Positions 14,617 through 22,554 of a DNA stretch of 34,903 nt are shown in pieces. Under the pieces are notes generated by a model, which saw only the letters and a list, made by a program, of their open reading frames with translations, had not been told where the DNA came from and searched no databases. Numbering within the stretch: the first letter of the stretch is position 1; each line of letters starts with the position of its first letter. Source of the stretch: an uncultured Bacilli bacterium (GTDB lineage Bacteria > Bacillota_I > Bacilli_A > RF39 > UBA660); assembly GCA_947626425.1 (NCBI GenBank), contig CANQRX010000004.1, positions 1-34,903 on the forward strand. The letters run 5' to 3'. The position numbers and the translations under genes are program-made.

Positions 14617-14903
14617 GTATATATAAACGTTATCAAGTTATTAAAAAGTTGTATAATGAATCATTAGCTATTTTTAGTGAAAAAAATAATTTAACAAGTT
14701 GTTATTATGATTGGTGGTTTCTGCAAGGTTTTAAATATCAAAAAAATGTTTTGAAATTATTAGCCAAAAAACAAATAAATTATATTATGGTAGAAAATTT
14801 GAATGTTTTAGAAGAAAAAAAATTTTCTAATAATCAGTACAATCGAATTTATTACTTTGAAATTTTTAATAATATTTTTCAGTTTATTAAAAAACATACA
14901 TAA
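14613..14903 (+). CDS. Small DGR-linked protein, possibly a second MutS-like accessory
   Basis: The 96-residue protein starts inside the RT stop (ATGA overlap), so it is translationally coupled to the RT. Its middle (VLKLLAKKQINYIMVENLNVLEEKKF) resembles the end of the MSL domain at 12858-13250 (VINILEDKKINYLIMEEEEKKQNF), and MSIYKRYQVIKKLYNESLAIF recalls the opening strand of MutS domain I. I infer a divergent MutS-domain-I relative; this is unproven. It has no Cys pattern, signal or membrane span. Confidence 0.6.
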   Translation: MSIYKRYQVIKKLYNESLAIFSEKNNLTSCYYDWWFLQGFKYQKNVLKLLAKKQINYIMVENLNVLEEKKFSNNQYNRIYYFEIFNNIFQFIKKHT

Positions 14904-14941
14904 AAATAAAGAAAAGCACATAAAATTTTTTAGGTGATACG

Positions 14942-15454
14942 ATGAACTATCAAATAAAAGAGCCTTATCCAAAAATTAATATTCAAAAAAAATCGCGTTA
15001 TGTTGCTAATTTATTAAGCCATGTTTATGCATCTAATGAAGGAGAATTAACTGCTGTTCATCTTTATATTTACCAAAGTTTGGTTTTAAAGGATTGTTAT
15101 CCGCAAGTGGGAGAAGCATTAAAAAAAATAGGTGAAGTTGAAATGCATCATCTCTTTTTATTAGGAGAGGCGATTGAACAACTTGGGAATCCACCTATTT
15201 ACGCTGATTGTAATTTTAATTTGGAAAGTTACTGGAATGCTAATTATGTTTATTATGATCAAGATTTAAAAACGATTTTAGAAATAGATATTGAAAGTGA
15301 AAGTCAAGCTATTCATAATTATCAGTTAATTTTGATGACTGTTGAAGATGAGGAAGTTCAAAAATTAATTAAAAGAATAATATTAGATGAACAACTTCAT
15401 TTAAAAATATTTCAAGATTTTTATCGTCAATTAATTACGATTGACGATTGCTAA
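14942..15454 (+). CDS. Ferritin-like di-iron protein
   Basis: The 170-residue all-helical protein has the repeated carboxylate/His pattern of a four-helix di-metal site: SNEGELTAVHLY (about residues 31-42), GEVEMHH (64-70), ESESQAIHNY and LDEQLHLKIF near the end. These are the two E and ExxH pairs of ferritin-like (bacterioferritin, rubrerythrin, Mn-catalase-like) domains. It has no rubredoxin tail, unlike the rubrerythrin at 32273. It probably handles iron or peroxide; the exact reaction cannot be read. AGGTGATAC precedes the ATG. Its last 24 bases overlap a convergent small gene. Confidence 0.8.
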   Translation: MNYQIKEPYPKINIQKKSRYVANLLSHVYASNEGELTAVHLYIYQSLVLKDCYPQVGEALKKIGEVEMHHLFLLGEAIEQLGNPPIYADCNFNLESYWNANYVYYDQDLKTILEIDIESESQAIHNYQLILMTVEDEEVQKLIKRIILDEQLHLKIFQDFYRQLITIDDC

Positions 15455-15622
15455 AATTATTAGCAAAATAATTATAACAACTAAGGCATAAACTAAAATT
15501 AAAAAAGTTGTAGGTGACATAAATCTAAGGAAAAATCCTTCAATGTTAGACCATATTTTAGTTACAGTTCTTACTATTCCATCCCATATATAATAAAGTT
15601 CTAATTTTAAAGACATAATCAT
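15431..15622 (-). CDS. Small single-pass membrane protein
   Basis: A 63-residue protein from ATG 15622, preceded by GGAAAGTGG at 5 bases; an ATG two codons later is also possible. An open frame extends further upstream to 15694 but would run over the tRNA promoter. The first half (LKLELYYIWDGIVRTVTKIWSNIEGFFLRF) looks amphipathic. A hydrophobic segment (FLILVYALVVIIILLIILAIV) fills the C-terminus. The family is unknown. Confidence 0.55.
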   Translation of the reverse strand: MIMSLKLELYYIWDGIVRTVTKIWSNIEGFFLRFMSPTTFLILVYALVVIIILLIILAIVNRN

Positions 15623-15661
15623 TATAACCACTTTCCAATCTAAAATAATTATAATATATAC

Positions 15662-15690
15662 TTGAAAAAGTAGCAATGTTTTGTTAAAAT
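15662..15690 (+). promoter_or_regulatory. Promoter of tRNA-His
   Basis: TTGAAA (15662-15667), 17 bases, TAAAAT (15685-15690), ten bases before the tRNA. Confidence 0.75.
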
Positions 15691-15700
15691 ACATTTACAT

Positions 15701-15777
15701 GGCGAAGTTGGTGAAGTGGTTAACACACTAGATTGTGGCTCTAGCATGCGTGGGTTCGATTCCCACACTTCGCCCCA
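15701..15777 (+). tRNA. tRNA-His (GTG)
   Basis: Cloverleaf with an 8-bp acceptor GGCGAAGT/ACTTCGCC that includes the G-1:C73 pair unique to tRNA-His. Anticodon stem CTAGA/TCTAG surrounds TTGTGGC (anticodon GTG). The T arm has GGTTCGATTCC, and CCA is encoded at 15775-15777. Confidence 0.97.
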
Positions 15778-15817
15778 TTTAGAAATTTTGCACATACTTT
15801 TGTGCTAAAGATAAATT

Positions 15818-15852
15818 AAAAGTTCGTAATAATTTATATTATGAACTTTTTT
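15818..15852 (+). terminator. Terminator after tRNA-His
   Basis: A 14-bp stem with one G·T pair (15818-15831 with 15837-15850), loop ATTTA, and a T6 run at 15847-15852. Both flanks are A/T runs, so it can also work on the minus strand. Confidence 0.75.
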
Positions 15853-15926
15853 AAAAAATAAAAGCAATTTTGACTGGTTTTATCATTTTATTAATAGTCT
15901 CTTTAAGATTCTATGTATAAAGAAAT

Positions 15927-15950
15927 AGCACTCAATCTAAATTAAGTGCT
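15927..15950 (-). terminator. Probable tmRNA terminator
   Basis: On the minus strand AGCACTTAA and TTGAGTGCT pair (one T·G) around TTTAGA and are followed by ATTTCTTT. It lies 87 bases past the tmRNA 3' end. The rest of 15853-16036 shows no gene. Confidence 0.55.
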
Positions 15951-16036
15951 TACCATTTAAGGACAAGTACTCAACTTGGCAAAGTTAAGTCTTTCCTTTT
16001 CTATTTTTACTCGAATTTTTGAGTTTGATATCATTC

Positions 16037-16396
16037 TGGTGGAGTAGAGGGGAATTGAACCCCTGTCCAAACAATCCTATTATAAAACCCCTACAAGTTT
16101 AGTTAGAATTTCTTTAATTTTAATTTTGGATCTAACGCACCATAAATTAAAACGATTCTTATAATTATTCGAATTATTTTCTAAGAATAAAAATAATTTA
16201 TATCTTATATTTATGAACCCTTAAAAACCCTATAAGAGAAAGTTAGTAAGAGCCTTCTTATACCTAAATGGTTAGGCTGCTACTGGAGCAAAAGAAGCGG
16301 AAAAGTTATTTTCTCCGTTTATTTTTTTTTACATTTAAAGTATGTCTACTACTTGCGGTCTTATCTAGTAACTGCTGTCGAAACCGTTACTACCCC
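16037..16396 (-). ncRNA. ssrA: tmRNA
   Basis: On the minus strand the 5' end GGGGTAGTAACGGTTTCGAC pairs with the 3' end CTACTCC-ACCA. The T arm is GGGGTTCAATTCCCC and CCA is encoded. The mRNA-like part reads, from a GGA resume codon, GENNFSASFAPVAA and TAA; the ending VAA is a typical degradation signal. tmRNA with SmpB releases stalled ribosomes and tags the nascent chain. The open frame running through this locus on the other strand is not coding. Confidence 0.97.
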
Positions 16397-16409
16397 AAAT
16401 ACAGTAGAT

Positions 16410-16438
16410 ATATTATCATAAAAAAACACTTTATGCAA
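16410..16438 (-). promoter_or_regulatory. Probable tmRNA promoter
   Basis: On the minus strand TTGCAT, 17 bases, TAATAT; the -10 ends 13 bases before the tmRNA 5' end. Its -35 abuts that of the divergent promoter at 16439. Confidence 0.5.
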
Positions 16439-16467
16439 TTGACATTTAATTTTCTTTATTGTAATAT
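16439..16467 (+). promoter_or_regulatory. Promoter of the Cys-rich repeat protein gene
   Basis: TTGACA (16439-16444), 17 bases, TAATAT (16462-16467), about 25 bases before the ATG at 16493. Confidence 0.75.
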
Positions 16468-16492
16468 GAGTTTAATAGAGTGGGGGATAAAT

Positions 16493-18340
16493 ATGAATAA
16501 TGAAGAAAATAAAGAATACATGGATGTAGAAAATGAATTGGAAGAAATAGAAAAAAATGAGGAAATAGATGAAAAAACAGAAAAAAGATTAGTTTTTCAA
16601 GCTGATTGGCCTTCAATTATTTTACGATTAGCTATTATCTTATTTATTTGCTTTGTTATTATATTTATTGTTACTAAAATTCGTAAATATCGCGAAGAGT
16701 CTGACTTAAAAACAAATATGGAAACTGTTCGGGTCAGTGCTTATAATTATTTTAAAAAAGAAGAAAATCGTCCTTCCGAAATAACTGAAGAAGTTGTAGT
16801 ACCTTTGACAGAAATGATTGATGAAAAAATAATTGTGAATACAAAGGCTTTAAAAGAAGATGAATGTGATAATGATGATAGTTATGTCAGTATGTTAAAA
16901 ATGAGTGAAGAAAAATATGATTTAGATGTTCATTTAAATTGTAAAAAAGGCGAAGAAGCAAATACTTATGTTGTTAATTATGGAAAAAGTGGTTTTAATT
17001 CGGAAAATAAAAATGAGGATTCATCATCAACTTCTGATAATATGGCTAAGGTTCTTTACGAACAAAAAAGAAAGGTTAAAGAAGAAGACACTTATGTTTG
17101 TCCTGATGGTTACACTCTTGTTAATCACAAATGCTATAGTAATACGACGGTTTTAAGTGTTGAGGCAATCCCTAAAGAAACAAGTAGTAAAAGAGAAATT
17201 GCTGCTGATTATGTTCATGAACAAATTTTTTATGAAAATCAAGAACCAAAAATTGTTTCAAAATCGCAAGTTAGTTGTCAAAATGGTAAATTAGAAAATG
17301 GAAAATGTAAAGTGACAAAAGCTCCAAGTAATACTTATCAAGAAATTTATTCTTGTCCAAATGGGGGAACTTTAAACGGTGATAAATGTGTAACAAGTGC
17401 AACTCCTACCACTGTTGAGGCTCAATATAAATGTAGTTCAGGGACATTAGTCAATGATAAATGCCTCATTACTAAAAGTAGTAAAGAAACTTGTAAAACT
17501 GGAAAGTACGATTCTATTAAAAAAATGTGCTATACAACTTATGAAGCAACTACAACTTATAGTGAATGGGAGTTTGCTTACTATGTAACTTTTAGTAAAA
17601 AAACACCGCCGACTAATTCTAATACTGCTTTATATGTTAGATATGAAGAATTAGAAAATGGCACGGTAAAATATAAAAAATTTAAAAGAAATAAAATTTC
17701 TAATAATTGTAATTCTAATGATGTTTATCAAAATGGCAAATGTCGTCATTATAATAGTAATGATAAAAAATATACTTGTCCTGATGGTTATACTTTAACA
17801 AGTTCAAATGAGTGTACGAAGCAGGTAGCAGCCAAATTAGTTTCGCGAGCTAAATTAAGTTGTCCAAGTGGTTATAAATTATATGGAAACAGGTGTTTGT
17901 TAATTAAGGATGCTAAAAGTCAAAAAGTAACTAAAAAGACTTGTCCAACTGGTTATACTTTAACTTCTAATATTTGTGTAAAATATGAAAATTCAATAAT
18001 TAAAGAAAATGAAAAATCTTATACTTGTCCTTCTGGTTATGAATTAATGAATAAAAATAATAAAATGTATTGTACCAAAAAAAATGTAATTAAAGGTTAT
18101 TATTATTGTTCAGATGATTCTTATACATTAAATGGTAATAAATGTGTTAAAAATGATGATACCCAAAGTTATAGTTGTCCAAAAGGGTATAGTTTATCCG
18201 GCTCAATGTGTTATAAACATACAAAAGAAGAAGTGACTAAAGCTACCTTAATCAGAGGTGCGACAAATGAAGAATATACTTGGAGTGAAGAAAAAAAATT
18301 AGATGGCTGGATTTGGACGGGGCAAACGAAAGAAGCTTAA
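16493..18340 (+). CDS. Membrane-anchored surface protein with about twelve Cys-pair repeats
   Basis: ATG 16493 follows GTGGGGGAT and gives 615 residues; the frame open upstream crosses the tmRNA and is not used. Residues 1-38 are acidic and cytoplasmic, and a single membrane span follows (SIILRLAIILFICFVIIFIV, about 39-60). The outside part carries about twelve copies of a short repeat with two cysteines: CPDGYTL...CY, CPNGGTLNGDKC, CPSGYKLYGNRC, CPTGYTLTSNIC, CPKGYSLSGSMC and weaker ones, about 12-17 residues between Cys. Each repeat probably closes one disulfide, like a minimal EGF-type unit. It looks like a cell-surface stalk or adhesin; no enzyme domain is seen. The last 30 residues are Trp-rich (YTWSEEKKLDGWIWTG). 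Confidence 0.82.
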   Translation: MNNEENKEYMDVENELEEIEKNEEIDEKTEKRLVFQADWPSIILRLAIILFICFVIIFIVTKIRKYREESDLKTNMETVRVSAYNYFKKEENRPSEITEEVVVPLTEMIDEKIIVNTKALKEDECDNDDSYVSMLKMSEEKYDLDVHLNCKKGEEANTYVVNYGKSGFNSENKNEDSSSTSDNMAKVLYEQKRKVKEEDTYVCPDGYTLVNHKCYSNTTVLSVEAIPKETSSKREIAADYVHEQIFYENQEPKIVSKSQVSCQNGKLENGKCKVTKAPSNTYQEIYSCPNGGTLNGDKCVTSATPTTVEAQYKCSSGTLVNDKCLITKSSKETCKTGKYDSIKKMCYTTYEATTTYSEWEFAYYVTFSKKTPPTNSNTALYVRYEELENGTVKYKKFKRNKISNNCNSNDVYQNGKCRHYNSNDKKYTCPDGYTLTSSNECTKQVAAKLVSRAKLSCPSGYKLYGNRCLLIKDAKSQKVTKKTCPTGYTLTSNICVKYENSIIKENEKSYTCPSGYELMNKNNKMYCTKKNVIKGYYYCSDDSYTLNGNKCVKNDDTQSYSCPKGYSLSGSMCYKHTKEEVTKATLIRGATNEEYTWSEEKKLDGWIWTGQTKEA

Positions 18341-18396
18341 ATAAATAATTGAATAATTCAAAAAATTAATTATAATAATGACAAGGAAGTGTTATT

Positions 18397-18840
18397 ATGT
18401 CATGTTATGAAAAAATTAAAGATTTTAAAAAAAAATATCACGGAACAGTCGCGTGGCGTTTAAAAGAAAATGCCGAAGTTATTGAAAAGCATTTAAATCC
18501 TGGCGAAAAAATTTTATTTGCCTTTGCTGCTCAAAAAAATGATTCTTTTTTAGATTTTTTTACCACGGCGGCGGTAGCTTTAACAAACAAACGGATTTTG
18601 ATTGGGCAAAAAAGAGTATTGTTTGGCTATTCACTTAATTCAATTACTCCCGATTTATTTAATGATATGCAAATTTTTCAAGGCCTTTTTTGGGGAAAAT
18701 TAACAATTGATACAGTTAAAGAAACCGTTGTTTTAACTAATCTTTCCAAAAAATCTTTAATTGAAATTGAAACTGTTATTTCAGAATTTATGATGGAAGA
18801 AAAGAAAAAATATGGAACTAATAATCGCGTTACAAATTAA
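18397..18840 (+). CDS. PH-like domain protein (YokE-type)
   Basis: The 147-residue protein has a bacterial PH-like domain: HLNPGEKILFAFAAQKN, then VALTNKRILIGQKRVLFG, a WGKLTIDTVKETVVLTN strand set and a closing helix (SLIEIETVISEFMMEEKKK). This matches the bPH/YokE-like pattern, in which 'LTNKRIL' is the recurrent signature. The role is unknown; the fold usually binds peptides or lipids, often near membranes. GGAAGTG precedes the ATG. It lies between two surface-related genes. Confidence 0.72.
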   Translation: MSCYEKIKDFKKKYHGTVAWRLKENAEVIEKHLNPGEKILFAFAAQKNDSFLDFFTTAAVALTNKRILIGQKRVLFGYSLNSITPDLFNDMQIFQGLFWGKLTIDTVKETVVLTNLSKKSLIEIETVISEFMMEEKKKYGTNNRVTN

Positions 18841-18892
18841 ATAAATGGAACCTGTTTTTTAAAAATGAATAATTTATACTAGGAGTGATAGT

Positions 18893-19342
18893 ATGTATGA
18901 TTATTATATTTTAGAAAAAGGGGAAACTTTAACTGACATTTGTAAGCAATTAAATTTAGATAAAAATTATATAATGGAAATTAATTCAATAAGCGATGAA
19001 AATGATTTAAGAGAGGGAAGTGAACTTAGAGTTCCAGCTTTGGATACAACATATTTTAACACTTATACAATTGAAAAAGGGGACAATTTATATGCGATTG
19101 CAAGAAAATATAACATTAATCCAGAATTGCTTGCGAGTATGAATGGTTTGTCAATGAACGATTATATTTATCCTAATCAAGAACTACTAATTCCTAAAAG
19201 TGGTTATAGTTATTATATAACTAAAAATGGTGATACTCTAAATACGGCAGCAACTATGTTTAAAACTTCCATTCCCGAAATGTTAAGAGATAATAACGTG
19301 GTTTATTTGTCAGAAGGACAAATTTTAGTTCATAAAAATTAA
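18893..19342 (+). CDS. Triple LysM-domain protein
   Basis: The 149-residue protein is almost wholly three LysM repeats: YYILEKGETLTDICKQLNLD (residues 3-22 on), YTIEKGDNLYAIARKYNINP, and YYITKNGDTLNTAATMFKTS, each ending in a P- or I-rich strand such as ELLIPK. LysM binds GlcNAc in peptidoglycan and related glycans. There is no signal peptide or enzyme domain, so either it leaves the cell by another route or it acts inside, as in some spore-associated LysM proteins. AGGAGTG precedes the ATG. Confidence 0.87.
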   Translation: MYDYYILEKGETLTDICKQLNLDKNYIMEINSISDENDLREGSELRVPALDTTYFNTYTIEKGDNLYAIARKYNINPELLASMNGLSMNDYIYPNQELLIPKSGYSYYITKNGDTLNTAATMFKTSIPEMLRDNNVVYLSEGQILVHKN

Positions 19343-19465
19343 AAATTGTTTCCAAAAGAAGCTTTAATTAAATTGTTACATTTATTTTCGAGGCATTGAT
19401 TTAAATGTCTTTTTGTTTGAAAAAAAACAGTGATTTAGGAATGTCAAAATATTGATAAATTTGAA

Positions 19466-19564
19466 ATAATCGAACAATAGTTTTTCAAAAAATGTGATTT
19501 TAACATTATTATTTCTTTCTAAAAATGTGATTTTTCATATTGCTTTTCTTTCTAAAAATGTGAT
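19466..19564. repeat. Three 33-bp-spaced direct repeats upstream of the AAA/DUF4143 gene
   Basis: AAAAATGTGAT ends at 19498, 19531 and 19564, exactly 33 bp apart. The second and third copies share TTTCTTTCTAAAAATGTGAT (20 of 20); the first keeps only the AAAAATGTGAT end. The last copy stops 24 bases before the ATG and overlaps where the -10 should be, as an operator array would. The rest of 19343-19465 shows nothing clear. Confidence 0.7.
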
Positions 19565-19588
19565 AAGATTATTTTGAAGAGTGATAAC

Positions 19589-20938
19589 ATGGCTGAATTA
19601 AAGCGAAAAATTGATAATTTTTTAATTGAATGGAAAAATTCAAAAGATAGAAAACCATTAATTATTAAAGGGGCAAGACAAATTGGGAAAACTACTTCAG
19701 TAGAAAAGTTTGGTAATGAAAATTATACATCTTTTATTGAAATAAACTATGTTTCTATGCCCCAATTTATTCAAATATTTCAAGATGGTTATACAACAGA
19801 TAAAGTTATTAAAAATATGAGCTTGCTAAATAGTGATTTCAAGTTTATACCTGGTGAAACTTTAATATTTTTTGATGAAATGCAAGAAAATCCTGATACT
19901 GCCACCTCTTTAAAGTTTTTTCATAAAGATGGCAGATTTGATGTTATCTGTTCTGGTTCTTTAATGGGAATTAACTATAATCAAATACATTCTAATAGTG
20001 TTGGTAATAAAGAAGATTATACAATGAGGTCACTAGATTTTGAAGAATTTTTATGGGCTAAAGGATACAGTAATGAACAAATTGAAGATTTATATACACA
20101 TATGAAAGAAGTTAAACCTTTAACAAATACTCAATATGATGTTATGATGAGTAATTTTAAAGATTATTTAATAACTGGGGGAATGCCTGAAATCGTAAGT
20201 ACATTTATAGATAATAAAAATTTTAGTGGTATTTTAGCTTCTCAACAAAAATTATTAAATGATTATGAAGAAGATATTACTAAATATGCTGGTGGTCTTG
20301 ATAAATCCAAAATATTGGTTGCTTACAAAAAAATTAAAATATTTCTTGGAAATGATAATAAAAAATTTCAAATTACTAAACTTAAAGATGGAGCTCGAAG
20401 CAGGGAATACATTGGTGTTATAGAGTGGTTAGATAGGTCTGGCATAATCAATATAAGTTATTCTTTGGACCACTTAGAATTGCCATTAAAGGCAAATTAT
20501 AATCCTCGCAATTACCGACTATATTTTGGAGATACAGGACTATTAATAGGTTCACTTGATGAAGAATCTCAAAAGGATTTAAGAAATAATCAAAATTTTG
20601 GAACATATAAAGGGGCTTTATACGAAAATATAGTTGCTGAAATGCTTACTAAAGCTGGGTTTGATTTATTTTTTTATCGCGATGAACAAAATAAAATTGA
20701 AATGGATTTTATAATTAGAGATGAACAAAATATAATTCCTGTAGAAGTTAAAGCTTCAGATAATGCTACTTATTCACTAAATAAATTAATAGATGAAAAA
20801 CAATATCAAAATGTTAAGTATGGTATAAAATTATGTAATAAAAATATAGGCTTCAATGGTAAATTTTATACATTCCCATATTTTATGACATTTTTTTTAA
20901 AAAGATTTTTAAATGAAAAAGATACTACTCAAAAATAA
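19589..20938 (+). CDS. AAA-family ATPase with C-terminal DUF4143-type nuclease-like domain
   Basis: ATG 19589 follows GAAGAGTG; a TTG five codons earlier lacks a better site. The 449-residue protein has Walker A GARQIGKTT (28-36), Walker B LIFFDEMQE (about 92-100) and the sensor-like VICSGSLMG of the AAA_14 group. The C-terminal half is DUF4143-like (YRLYFGDTGLLIGSL, then EMDFIIRDEQNIIPVEVKAS, a D...ExK nuclease-like core). The role of these widespread proteins is unproven. They resemble the PD-(D/E)XK AAA proteins at 1-861 and 28251-29891 in layout only, not in sequence. It has a private upstream repeat array and its own terminator, so it is a free-standing unit. Confidence 0.85.
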   Translation: MAELKRKIDNFLIEWKNSKDRKPLIIKGARQIGKTTSVEKFGNENYTSFIEINYVSMPQFIQIFQDGYTTDKVIKNMSLLNSDFKFIPGETLIFFDEMQENPDTATSLKFFHKDGRFDVICSGSLMGINYNQIHSNSVGNKEDYTMRSLDFEEFLWAKGYSNEQIEDLYTHMKEVKPLTNTQYDVMMSNFKDYLITGGMPEIVSTFIDNKNFSGILASQQKLLNDYEEDITKYAGGLDKSKILVAYKKIKIFLGNDNKKFQITKLKDGARSREYIGVIEWLDRSGIINISYSLDHLELPLKANYNPRNYRLYFGDTGLLIGSLDEESQKDLRNNQNFGTYKGALYENIVAEMLTKAGFDLFFYRDEQNKIEMDFIIRDEQNIIPVEVKASDNATYSLNKLIDEKQYQNVKYGIKLCNKNIGFNGKFYTFPYFMTFFLKRFLNEKDTTQK

Positions 20939-20943
20939 ATTAT

Positions 20944-20966
20944 TCTAGGGTTATCCTAGATTTTTT
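20944..20966 (+). terminator. Intrinsic terminator after the AAA/DUF4143 gene
   Basis: TCTAGG and CCTAGA form a 6-bp stem around GTTAT, followed by six T. Confidence 0.8.
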
Positions 20967-20977
20967 GGTGGTGAAAT

Positions 20978-21006
20978 TTGATATTATTCTTAATAAATGG
21001 TATACT
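20978..21006 (+). promoter_or_regulatory. Promoter of the glycopolymer operon
   Basis: TTGATA (20978-20983), 17 bases, TATACT (21001-21006), 23 bases before the ABC ATPase ATG and right after a terminator. No other promoter is evident until 28195. Confidence 0.75.
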
Positions 21007-21029
21007 AATAATGCTTATCGAGGTGATTT

Positions 21030-21773
21030 ATGAAAACCGACAAAAAACAATATGCAATTATTGTTAAAAATGTTACAAAAACTTTTAAAATTTATTATGA
21101 TAAAGCTAAAACTTTAAAAGAACGATTAGTTTTTTGGAATCGTAGTAAGCCAGAAATATTTACTGCCTTAAAAAATATTAATATCAAAATTGAAAAGGGC
21201 GAGACTGTTGGGTTAGTTGGGGTTAATGGTTCTGGAAAATCAACTCTTTTAAAACTAATGACAAAAATTATTTATCCTAATAAAGGTAGTATTATAACAA
21301 ATGGTAAACTTACTAGCCTTTTGGAATTAGGAGCTGGTTTTCACAATGATTTTACTGGCCGCGAAAACATTTATTTTAATGCTGCTATTTTTGGTTTAAC
21401 GAAAAAAGAAATCGACAAACGAATTGAGGAAATTATTAATTTTTCTGAGTTAGGGGAATTTATTGATAATCCTGTTCGAACTTATTCATCAGGAATGTAT
21501 ATGCGTTTAGCTTTTTCAATTGCCATTAATGTTGATGCTCAGATTCTTTTAATCGATGAAATTTTGGCAGTAGGAGATCAACATTTTCAAGAAAAGTGTT
21601 TTCATAAACTAGAAGAGTTAAAACATAGTGATAAAACAATTGTTATAGTTAGTCATGACTTAGGCAATATTGAAAGGCTTTGTACACGGGCTATTTGGAT
21701 AAATAATGGCATAGTTGAAAGTGATGGTAAACCAAGTGAAGTAATAGCCCAATATTTAAAGAAATGTGGGTGA
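21030..21773 (+). CDS. Polysaccharide/teichoic-acid ABC exporter, ATP-binding subunit (Wzt/TagH-like)
   Basis: The 247-residue ABC ATPase has Walker A GVNGSGKST (64-72), signature YSSGMYMRLAF (about 152) and Walker B ILLIDEILAVGD with SHD downstream. The SLLELGAGFHNDFTGRENIYFN stretch is specific to the Wzt/TagH/RfbE group, which exports O-antigen or wall teichoic acid on undecaprenyl carriers. There is no C-terminal carbohydrate-binding domain, so the Gram-positive TagH-like short form fits. CGAGGTG precedes the ATG. The stop overlaps the permease start (TGATG). Confidence 0.92.
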   Translation: MKTDKKQYAIIVKNVTKTFKIYYDKAKTLKERLVFWNRSKPEIFTALKNINIKIEKGETVGLVGVNGSGKSTLLKLMTKIIYPNKGSIITNGKLTSLLELGAGFHNDFTGRENIYFNAAIFGLTKKEIDKRIEEIINFSELGEFIDNPVRTYSSGMYMRLAFSIAINVDAQILLIDEILAVGDQHFQEKCFHKLEELKHSDKTIVIVSHDLGNIERLCTRAIWINNGIVESDGKPSEVIAQYLKKCG

Positions 21774-22552
21774 TGAAAATGAATATTTTTAAAAACCTTT
21801 ATCAGTATCGTGAATTATTAAAAACCAATGTTCAAAAAGAAATAAGAGGTAAATATAAAGGCTCTTTTTTAGGAATTCTTTGGTCATTTTTAAATCCTTT
21901 ATTAATGGTATTAGTTTATGCCTTAGTTTTTCCTTATATTATGCGAGTAGAAATCGACAATTATTTAATTTTTTTAATTGTTGGTATAATCCCTTGGAAC
22001 TTTTTTACAACGGTTATAACTACGGGTTGTAATTGTGTTTGGCTAAATGGGGGAATTATCAAGAAAGTTTATTTTCCACGCGAAATTTTACCAATCAGTG
22101 TTATTCTGGCCGGTCTTGTTAATTTCTTTATTTCTTGTCTTATTATTTTAATTTTTTTACTTTTCAGTGGCCTAGGTTTTAGTATTCAACTTATATGGTT
22201 ACCGTTAATTGCCTTTATTCAATCCCTATTAAGTCTAGGTTTATTATTTATTTTAAGTGCAATAAATGTTTATGTTCGGGATGTTGAATACATCGTAAGT
22301 TTTGTTTTGAATTTGCTTTTTTATGGCACCCCAATTTTATATACAGCAACGCTTTTTCCCGAAAAAATCAGATGGATTTTATATTTGAATCCCGTTGCCC
22401 ATTTAATCGATGCCTATCGAAGCATCTTTTACAGCCAAACTATGCCTAATATCCAGTCTTTATGTTATGTCGGACTTATAGCGATTGGCATTTTAATAAT
22501 TGGTTATTTTATTTTTGAAAAATTAGAAAAAGGATTTGCAGAGGAGTTATAA
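21773..22552 (+). CDS. Polysaccharide/teichoic-acid ABC exporter, permease (Wzm/TagG-like)
   Basis: A permease of about 259 residues with six hydrophobic segments and the family start KEIRGKYKGSFLGILWSFLNPLLMVLVYALVF, followed by GIIPWNFFTT and a VRDVEYIV coupling motif. It pairs with the ATPase just upstream to move a lipid-linked glycan across the membrane. I chose ATG 21773, which shares bases with the ATPase stop (TGATG) after GTGGG. ATG 21779 (GGGTG at 8 bases) is equally possible, and 21764 is less likely. Confidence 0.92.
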   Translation: MKMNIFKNLYQYRELLKTNVQKEIRGKYKGSFLGILWSFLNPLLMVLVYALVFPYIMRVEIDNYLIFLIVGIIPWNFFTTVITTGCNCVWLNGGIIKKVYFPREILPISVILAGLVNFFISCLIILIFLLFSGLGFSIQLIWLPLIAFIQSLLSLGLLFILSAINVYVRDVEYIVSFVLNLLFYGTPILYTATLFPEKIRWILYLNPVAHLIDAYRSIFYSQTMPNIQSLCYVGLIAIGILIIGYFIFEKLEKGFAEEL

Positions 22553-22554
22553 AT

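Larger units (their letters stand above)
11153..14903 (+). mobile_element. Diversity-generating retroelement (target, VR, TR, MSL, Avd, RT, small ORF)
   Basis: All core DGR parts occur in order on one strand: target with VR at its 3' end, hairpin, TR, spacer RNA, a MutS-like accessory gene, an Avd-like gene, a DGR-type RT and a small overlapping ORF. In known DGRs, TR RNA is reverse transcribed with errors at adenines and the cDNA replaces the VR, rewriting the target's binding surface. Frameshifts in target, Avd and RT mean the element as read may be inactive. Confidence 0.93.

Noticed and set aside
16268..16492. Upstream extension of the Cys-repeat protein frame.
   Set aside because: It runs across the tmRNA 5' end and both promoters. 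ATG 16493 has a ribosome site and a promoter at the right distance.
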